Shown: positions 59,767-64,000 of the stretch, piece after piece | Position numbering within the stretch: position 1 is the stretch's first letter | How the letters are laid out: every line of letters begins with the position of its first letter | Source: Shewanella eurypsychrophilus | GTDB lineage: Bacteria; Pseudomonadota; Gammaproteobacteria; Enterobacterales; Shewanellaceae | NCBI RefSeq assembly: GCF_007004545.3 | Contig: NZ_CP045503.2 | Location: forward strand, 2,760,501 to 2,824,500 | Direction of reading: 5' to 3' | DNA: 64,000 nt | Made by a program: the position numbers and the translations under genes | The notes under the pieces: model-generated | Seen by the model: only the letters and a program-made list of their open reading frames with translations | What the model was told of the DNA's origin: nothing | Database searches by the model: none

Positions 59767-60156
59767 ATGATGCTAAACAATGTTTTTACACCTGTAACGT
59801 TATTAACTTTACTTTTTTTATCTACCACGGCCCATGCCAGTCAATTAACTGGTTGTGCTGCTAAAAAGCAAGAGATAAATACGCAAATAAGTTATGCAAA
59901 AAAATATGGAAATACTCAACGTTTAGAGGGTTTAGAAAAAGCACTGCAAGAAATCAGCGAAAACTGCACAGATGAATCTCTGAAAGCTGAGCGAATGGAA
60001 AAAATTGCTGAAAAAGAGAAAAAAGTGACGGAAAGAAAACAAGATTTAATTGAAGCAAAAGAGAGCGGTAATCTGAAAAAAATTGATAAAAAAGAGAGAA
60101 AGTTACGAGAAGCTATGAATGAACTTCAAGAAGCAAAGAATAGACTCTCACTTTAA
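59767..60156 (+). CDS. yqjC: DUF1090 family periplasmic protein (YqjC-like)
   Basis: 129 aa. Signal peptide (LLFLSTTAHA), then CAAKKQEINTQISYAKKYGN and a highly charged helical, coiled-coil-prone rest (EKIAEKEKKVTERKQDLIEA). This matches DUF1090/YqjC of enterics (first mature Cys, second Cys ENCTD). Function unknown. The last confident host gene before the phage-like unit. Confidence 0.8.
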   Translation: MMLNNVFTPVTLLTLLFLSTTAHASQLTGCAAKKQEINTQISYAKKYGNTQRLEGLEKALQEISENCTDESLKAERMEKIAEKEKKVTERKQDLIEAKESGNLKKIDKKERKLREAMNELQEAKNRLSL

Positions 60157-60194
60157 CCTGACACAGTTAATTTGGAGGAGTCGCTGGATACGAA

Positions 60195-60341
60195 ATGAGC
60201 GAAACCTCTCAACATGGCACAACTCAATACATGGATAAATTATCACCAAGCATATCAAAATGTGACATCTCTAAATGGCTAGAATATGACATTAATATAT
60301 TGCACGTACATTGGAATCCATCCATGCGTACAATAGGGTAG
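60195..60341 (+). CDS. Possible host ORF truncated at the phage junction
   Basis: A 48-codon frame (MSETSQHGTTQYMDKLSPSI...NPSMRTIG) runs in host DNA and ends at TAG 60339-60341, only nine bases into the repeat. If real, its stop comes from the inserted unit. SD GGAGGAG lies 16 bases away, too far. Low confidence. Confidence 0.2.
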   Translation: MSETSQHGTTQYMDKLSPSISKCDISKWLEYDINILHVHWNPSMRTIG

Positions 60342-60355
60342 CCGTTATGTTGAAC
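60323..60355 (+). other. dif-like attachment arm pair at the left junction (attL)
   Basis: CATGCGTACAA (XerC-arm-like, 60323-60333) is separated from TTATGTTGAAC (XerD-arm-like, 60345-60355; 9 of 11 to TTATGTTAAAT) by 11 bp. The repeat begins at 60330, inside this site. Part of a foldable attachment region together with 60413-60431. Confidence 0.5.
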
Positions 60356-60380
60356 TGCTTTTTTTTGTAGAATCGTAGAT

Positions 60381-60405
60381 AAAAAAATAGCCCTGAATAG
60401 GGCTA
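60381..60405 (-). terminator. Terminator of the DUF2158-like gene
   Basis: tagccct-gaat-agggcta (60388-60405), then seven T on the minus strand (60381-60387). It also forms the inner arm of the folded attachment region. Confidence 0.75.
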
Positions 60406-60412
60406 AGTTTAC

Positions 60413-60431
60413 ACATAATGCACATTGTGCG
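60413..60431 (-). other. Inverted dif-like arm pair inside the repeat
   Basis: ACATAA (60413-60418) and ATTGTGCG (60424-60431) are the inverted counterparts of TTATGT (60345-60350) and CGTACAAT/CGCACAAT (60327-60334), spaced by five bases instead of ten. In reverse complement, 16 of 21 aligned bases match E. coli dif. Confidence 0.5.
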
Positions 60432-60447
60432 AATTTAATTACTCTAC

Positions 60448-60624
60448 TTACAAGTCATATGCACTGTCGTCTTCAACAACAGGTTCTAATGCCTGCGGAG
60501 CAAATACAGCTTCCTCGAGCTTGTTATTCATAAACCAACTGCAAAGAATATTTTCCCCACCAGTTGTAGCTACGGTCATTGCTGGACCACCACTTTTTAA
60601 TCGAACTATGTCACCTAAATTCAT
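60448..60624 (-). CDS. DUF2158 (YodC-like) small protein, left copy
   Basis: 58 aa: MNLGDIVRLKSGGPAMTVAT ... ILCSWFMNNKLEEAVFAPQA ... DDSAYDL. The SGGPxMTV...CSWF pattern matches DUF2158, an SH3-like fold found in many phages and genomic islands. It is encoded on the minus strand inside the direct repeat, opposite to a spurious plus-strand frame. SD is TAGG seven bases before the ATG. A T-rich hairpin terminator follows. Function unknown. Confidence 0.7.
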   Translation of the reverse strand: MNLGDIVRLKSGGPAMTVATTGGENILCSWFMNNKLEEAVFAPQALEPVVEDDSAYDL

Positions 60625-60724
60625 AATAAACCTACAATTAATTAAAATGAGGAATTAAAATACATCGGAATAAGATTCAAGTCCAATGGAAGGGATTATT
60701 AAACCGTAGGTTTGATGTTAGCGT

Positions 60725-60757
60725 AGCGTGACCGCTTGAAAGCAGTCACGCTTTTTT
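60725..60757. terminator. Hairpin with T run in the repeat
   Basis: agcgtgac (60725-60732) pairs with gtcacgct (60745-60752), then TTTTTT; copy at 63909-63941. Could end transcripts that enter from the left. Confidence 0.65.
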
Positions 60758-60830
60758 GTGGCTGTAGTCCTTCGACCTGCCAGACACTCTTTTGATTTTT
60801 TCTTCCGGGATTCGATAGGGCGTATATTTA

Positions 60831-60986
60831 AGAGTCCACATACTTTAACAGTGGACTCTAGTACGGATACCGTACTTTTCAGTGATAATTACTTAGCATT
60901 GCAGAGATGAAAAGAGGGGGAGGCAAGCGAAGCGCCCCCGATAGAAATCGACCTTAAAAGTGTTTGGGTTCCTGTTACACCCAAAC
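60831..60986. other. Hairpin-rich candidate replication origin of the unit
   Basis: Successive inverted repeats: agagtccac/gtggactct (60831-60859), gtacgg/ccgtac (60861-60875), a G/C-rich ggggg...ccccc (60916-60939), and gtttggg/cccaaac (60962-60986), then tccggacatccgga. Closely spaced hairpins between the att repeat and the repressor are typical of ssDNA-phage origins. The exact nick site is not known. Confidence 0.45.
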
Positions 60987-61012
60987 TAACTCCGGACATC
61001 CGGATTCCTCAA

Positions 61013-61480
61013 CTACTTCTGATTGACCATATTTTCAATCTTCGTTGATTCCTTTGCTGCATAAAGCTCATCTGCTGATATTTTATTTAGCTCATCAGAA
61101 CTAAAGCCATGGCTTTGTTTTAGAGCCTTTTCTAAATGCCCTAAGAAATCTTGTTTCTCTGTAATACAATCGTACAAAATAGAGGTAAAAGTTACATCGT
61201 CTAGCAGCACTTTCACTGATGCGACTTTTTTCATGAAAGTAATAGGATCAATATGGCTCTCAGCACCAATTGTCCCGCTACAGATCTCTTTTTCTGTAAT
61301 CTTCAGTATCTTGCTTAGCTTTTCCACCTGACTGGCCTTCGGCTCTGTAAGGTCACGCTCCCACTTGCTTACAGTTTGAACTGTTAAGCCTATCTGTTCG
61401 GCTATATCTTCCTGCTTGATATTTAATGCAATACGTCGGTCTTTTAATACGCTACCAATACTCATGTTTAAGTTTTCCAT
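61013..61480 (-). CDS. XRE-family phage repressor (RstR-like position)
   Basis: 155 aa from ATG 61480 (AGGTGTGAAT upstream; GTG 61486 and ATG 61465 also possible). The HTH is at residues 10-60 (RRIALNIKQEDIAEQIGLTV, then SKWERDLTEPKASQ). The C-terminal part has no known enzymatic motif, likely oligomerisation. It is divergent from the replication gene with 94 bp between, just as RstR to RstA in CTX, suggesting control of phage replication through operators there. Confidence 0.85.
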   Translation of the reverse strand: MENLNMSIGSVLKDRRIALNIKQEDIAEQIGLTVQTVSKWERDLTEPKASQVEKLSKILKITEKEICSGTIGAESHIDPITFMKKVASVKVLLDDVTFTSILYDCITEKQDFLGHLEKALKQSHGFSSDELNKISADELYAAKESTKIENMVNQK

Positions 61481-61486
61481 ATTCAC

Positions 61487-61574
61487 ACCTACTTTAATAT
61501 TAGTTTACACCCACTTTTGTTTGGCTTACTATCTAACCATACTTTTGTATCTCTTCACACAAACATTAGTTTAA
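61487..61574. promoter_or_regulatory. Divergent control region with candidate operators
   Basis: The gap holds repeated short blocks: acccacttttgt and catacttttgt, and attagttta twice (about 61499 and 61566). These direct repeats are plausible repressor sites, unverified. Confidence 0.4.
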
Positions 61575-62747
61575 GTGAAAGCTCTTGACAGGGATTTTAG
61601 AGAATTGTTTTTCATCGATCGTTTGTTCATGCAACAAGACCATCCTGCTGGCGGATTACCGCTCGTGGGTCGTCATGTTATTGAACGGATCGAACTCGAA
61701 ACAGGCGAGCATTTACCACCGTCTGTTAATCAGAAAATCCTAGAGGGCTCATACAGTACTAAGCTCACTATCCGCTGTGATGGGCAACGGGTGAGGGTAG
61801 AAGGCAATCCTTCTCGATGGCAACGTATGGACAACCTTTTTGGTCTTCAAACGCTTGATGAGTGTGTGGAGATCTTTAACCATGTATTAGCTCGGTATGA
61901 TTTGCCTCCGTTTACTAAAAACACCCAAATATCTCATCGTCAAACACCCGATGGAAAAACAACTCAATTGGTCGGCAACGGTGCAGAAATTACCGCAATC
62001 GACTGGACAGTCAATCATCAAGTAGGCAAGGGCAAAGAAGCTTCTTTTATCCGTGGAATGTCATCCATGCAAATTGGCCGAGGACGTAAACCTAAGCTGT
62101 ATCCTGATGGACATACCTGCAATTGGGGTGAAGGTTCTACTTGGATAATGACCAAGCTCTATAACAAATCTGTTGAATTAAAAAGACATCTTGCAAAAGA
62201 CCTCCGCAAAAAAGTAGGTGTCCAAACAGACAGACTTAACTATTTAGAAAACTTAATAAATTACTGTGAAAAAACAGGTGTTGTACGCGAAGAACACAGC
62301 TTAAGACAGGCCTTGCTAAAACGTCATACGTTGCAATTTTATGGCCGAGTATCAGAACTAGACTTTTATCCGCACCTAAAAGAGATCGAGACAGCTATGC
62401 AAACAATCCAAATCTCACATGATGAGCATCAAACTATTGCAGACCAATTAATATCCTTAGGTGTGGTGAAAAGTCGCCAAGCCGCTAACGCCACACAAAG
62501 CTACGCCATTATGTGGCAACACGGTGCAGACCTTAGGCAGTCCCTTAAATCCACACAGTTCTATGAACATAAAGCCCGCCTAAAAATTATCGGTATTGAT
62601 ATCGGTCAGAAATTCGATGTTAGCCGCATGTGTCCAACACTAAGACGTTCAGAAGTTATTGATGTTAAACCGTTAACCATCCCGCACTGGTATCTATTAC
62701 CAGTTGTTGCACAATCAAACATTTTACCTTTTAAAGCCTACGCATAG
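61575..62747 (+). CDS. Filamentous-phage replication initiator (RstA/gpII-like)
   Basis: 390 aa from GTG 61575 (SD weak; TTG 61605 or ATG 61629 possible). It is the rolling-circle initiator type of Vibrio and Shewanella filamentous phages: FFIDRLFMQQDHPAGGLP near the N-terminus, RCDGQRVRVEGNPSRWQRMD, DNLFGLQTLDECVEIFNHVL, TKLYNKSVELKRHL (Y-x-K pattern seen in the gpII/X nickase family). It belongs to Phage_X/Phage_CRI-like families by memory. Not a plasmid RepA or Tn gene. Confidence 0.8.
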   Translation: MKALDRDFRELFFIDRLFMQQDHPAGGLPLVGRHVIERIELETGEHLPPSVNQKILEGSYSTKLTIRCDGQRVRVEGNPSRWQRMDNLFGLQTLDECVEIFNHVLARYDLPPFTKNTQISHRQTPDGKTTQLVGNGAEITAIDWTVNHQVGKGKEASFIRGMSSMQIGRGRKPKLYPDGHTCNWGEGSTWIMTKLYNKSVELKRHLAKDLRKKVGVQTDRLNYLENLINYCEKTGVVREEHSLRQALLKRHTLQFYGRVSELDFYPHLKEIETAMQTIQISHDEHQTIADQLISLGVVKSRQAANATQSYAIMWQHGADLRQSLKSTQFYEHKARLKIIGIDIGQKFDVSRMCPTLRRSEVIDVKPLTIPHWYLLPVVAQSNILPFKAYA

Positions 62748-62758
62748 GAGCTATTAAC

Positions 62759-63067
62759 ATGCTTAAAATTGAAGTTTTCCAAGAAGATATCAACGTCAAT
62801 ACACGTACCATGCAGCCTAAAGATGGTAAGCCTGGACGAACTATTTACGAGCAAACAGCATACGCATACCTGGGCGGTAAATTTCCAGTACAGATGCGCT
62901 TACAAGTTAATAGTCCTGCAGAAGCTTATTTAGCTGGTGAGTATGAAGTTGATAACTCAAGTTTCATCGTTAACAACTTTGGTGGGCTTGAGCTTAAACG
63001 CTTCGGCCTAACAATGTCACCAATCACAAAGCATGCAAGTAGCAGCGCGATTACTTCAGCTAAATAG
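62759..63067 (+). CDS. RstB-like phage protein, candidate ssDNA-binding
   Basis: 102 aa: MLKIEVFQEDINVNTRTMQP ... YLGGKFPVQMRLQVNSPAEA. SD AGGAG is 8 bases upstream of ATG, and the gene follows rep by 11 bp. Position and size match RstB of CTX and the gpV-like ssDNA-binding protein of filamentous phages (G-rich OB-like short beta protein). Identity is inferred from position and length. Confidence 0.7.
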   Translation: MLKIEVFQEDINVNTRTMQPKDGKPGRTIYEQTAYAYLGGKFPVQMRLQVNSPAEAYLAGEYEVDNSSFIVNNFGGLELKRFGLTMSPITKHASSSAITSAK

Positions 63068-63081
63068 CTAAGGGGAAAATC

Positions 63082-63282
63082 ATGGAAGAACCTATACATA
63101 CAGCAGTCAGACTTCGTTTCGAAATAAACATTATCAGTGAGTTTTTACTCAGAGATTTAGCACCTGAACAAGCACGCAGAGAGCTAATTGCTAAAAGCTG
63201 TGTATTGCTTGGTGAACTTGATGACGCACTTGAAATGATTAAGGAGGACTCATGCAAGTTATCAAATATAAAGGCGGTATGA
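63082..63282 (+). CDS. Small phage-unit protein, helical, 66 aa
   Basis: ATG 63082 with AAGGGGAAAATC upstream. MEEPIHTAVRLRFEINIISE then LLRDLAPEQARRELIAKSCV: helical, charged, no membrane segment, so not a coat protein. It overlaps the next gene by 31 bp. Unknown function. Confidence 0.6.
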   Translation: MEEPIHTAVRLRFEINIISEFLLRDLAPEQARRELIAKSCVLLGELDDALEMIKEDSCKLSNIKAV

Positions 63283-63437
63283 CTATGGTTGATCGATCTG
63301 ATGCACCTGATTATCAATGCAAGAACTGCTTTAAGGTATGGTGGCGTGACGACTTCGAGCAATCTCTCTTTATTGCCTGTCAGAATTGCCACGGCCAATT
63401 ACGCAACATTACCAATGACGATCCTATCGAAATATGA
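63252..63437 (+). CDS. Small zinc-ribbon-like protein, 61 aa
   Basis: ATG 63252 with AAGGAGG eight bases upstream, a strong SD. DYQCKNCFKVWWRDDFEQSL and ACQNCHGQ give two CxxC knuckles about 20 residues apart, typical of a rubredoxin-like/zinc-ribbon fold. It overlaps the preceding gene in another frame. Likely regulator or accessory; function unknown. Confidence 0.6.
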   Translation: MQVIKYKGGMTMVDRSDAPDYQCKNCFKVWWRDDFEQSLFIACQNCHGQLRNITNDDPIEI

Positions 63438-63506
63438 GGCTGTGGTGTACACGAGAGCGATATCATTCAAACCATTTAAAACACGCCTCAGAGACTCTCA
63501 CGCATA

Positions 63507-63539
63507 AGTGCGCACAATAGGGTAGCCGTTATGTTGAAC
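63507..63539 (+). other. dif-like arm pair at the unit-unit junction (attP-like)
   Basis: AGTGCGCACAA (63507-63517) and TTATGTTGAAC (63529-63539), 11-bp centre. The first arm agrees better with the XerC-arm consensus than its chromosomal counterpart at 60323. Its base block CGCACAAT pairs perfectly with ATTGTGCG at 63608-63615. Confidence 0.5.
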
Positions 63540-64000
63540 TGCTTTTTTTTGTAGAATCGTAGATAAAAAAATAGCCCTGAATAGGGCTAAGTTTACACAT
63601 AATGCACATTGTGCGAATTTAATTACTCTACTTACAAGTCATATGCACTGTCGTCTTCAACAACAGGTTCTAATGCCTGCGGAGCAAATACAGCTTCCTC
63701 GAGCTTGTTATTCATAAACCAACTGCAAAGAATATTTTCCCCACCAGTTGTAGCTACGGTCATTGCTGGACCACCACTTTTTAATCGAACTATGTCACCT
63801 AAATTCATAATAAACCTACAATTAATTAAAATGAGGAATTAAAATACATCGGAATAAGATTCAAGTCCAATGGAAGGGATTATTAAACCGTAGGTTTGAT
63901 GTTAGCGTAGCGTGACCGCTTGAAAGCAGTCACGCTTTTTTGTGGCTGTAGTCCTTCGACCTGCCAGACACTCTTTTGATTTTTTCTTCCGGGATTCGAT
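63514..64000. repeat. Right copy of the direct repeat, cut by the window end
   Basis: Same as 60330-60816. It starts the next unit, whose content lies outside the window. Confidence 0.95.
63632..63808 (-). CDS. DUF2158 (YodC-like) small protein, right copy
   Basis: Second, identical copy of the 58-aa gene at 60448-60624, now at the start of the following unit. Confidence 0.7.
   Translation of the reverse strand: MNLGDIVRLKSGGPAMTVATTGGENILCSWFMNNKLEEAVFAPQALEPVVEDDSAYDL

Larger units (their letters stand above)
60330..60816. repeat. Left copy of a direct repeat of at least 487 bp
   Basis: Identical by eye to 63514-64000, offset constant at 3184, so no indels. The right end cannot be determined because the second copy runs out of the window at 64000. 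It contains the attachment arms, the DUF2158-like gene and a terminator. Confidence 0.95.
60330..63513 (+). mobile_element. RS1-like satellite unit of a filamentous phage, 3,184 bp
   Basis: One full period from repeat start to repeat start. Order: DUF2158-like (minus), hairpin-rich region, XRE repressor (minus), RstA-like Rep (plus), RstB-like (plus), two small genes (plus). The repressor/Rep/RstB core matches the RS1/RS2 region of CTX phage. No pIII, pVIII, Zot/pI or secretin gene is inside. The next unit starts at 63514. Confidence 0.75.

Noticed and set aside
60425..60658. Plus-strand 77-aa frame inside the repeat (and its copy at 63609-63842)
   Set aside because: No SD, no recognisable domain, and it lies opposite a better minus-strand DUF2158-like gene with terminator.
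61013..63437. Plasmid or transposon rather than phage unit
   Set aside because: No transposase, no terminal inverted repeats, no partition genes; Rep and gene order fit filamentous phages.

Overview
The window looks like chromosomal DNA of a marine gammaproteobacterium, most likely Shewanella or a close relative. The basis is gene order and protein similarity recalled from memory: norM/ribE divergent, thrS-infC-rpmI-rplT, lrp-ftsK-lolA-rarA-crcB-serS, tusDCB-tusE beside yccA, punR/punC, LexA-boxed umuDC, and FNR/EtrA-type TTGAT-N4-ATCAA boxes. No database search was run.

Layout. 1-2.8 kb: purine uptake and salvage (3' end of a guanine-deaminase-like gene, GhxP-type guanine/hypoxanthine permease, Tsx-type nucleoside channel). 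2.9-4.8 kb: a minus-strand stable-RNA operon with five tRNA-fMet and three tRNA-Val(GAC) genes, interleaved with at least seven decayed tRNA-like copies that carry new palindromes. 5-8.1 kb: MATE pump, riboflavin synthase, small cysteine-rich protein, pteridine-reductase-like SDR. 8.4-11.7 kb: threonyl-tRNA synthetase, IF3 (start codon ATA), L35 and L20. 11.8-23.6 kb: trxB, ald, lrp, ftsK, lolA, rarA, crcB, serS, a 40-residue membrane peptide, tusDCB and tusE, yccA. 23.8-26.1 kb: punR/punC. 26.2-26.6 kb: tRNA-Ser(UGA) followed by decayed copies of its 3' end. 26.7-41 kb: META/YbaY lipoprotein, RND efflux pair, DUF4382 lipoprotein ending in a 15-bp repeat with in-frame TGA codons, umuDC, solute-binding protein, Mn-type pyrophosphatase, Lon-like protease. 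41-47.5 kb: czcCBA-type metal efflux operon plus a Cys/His-rich small exported protein. 47.9-60.2 kb: PAS-diguanylate cyclase, aspartase, sugar-binding-type protein, M9 collagenase-like lipoprotein, DsbA-like protein, flavin monooxygenase, orphan histidine kinase, DUF1090 protein.

60.3-64 kb is the most unusual part. A 3,184-bp unit (60330-63513) is bounded by a direct repeat of at least 487 bp, and the second repeat copy runs off the window. The unit encodes a DUF2158-like protein, a divergent XRE repressor, a filamentous-phage (RstA-like) replication initiator, an RstB-like protein and two small proteins. It has no coat, adsorption or Zot-type assembly gene. The arrangement resembles the RS1 satellite of CTX phage, probably in tandem with another element outside the window. 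At the repeat edge there are two inverted dif-like arms that can fold into a forked hairpin, like the single-stranded attP used by CTX phage with host XerC/XerD.

Coordinates of start codons were revised where a ribosome binding site or family N-terminus argued for a different start than the longest reading frame; each such case is stated. Functional assignments rest on motifs, length and context read by eye.
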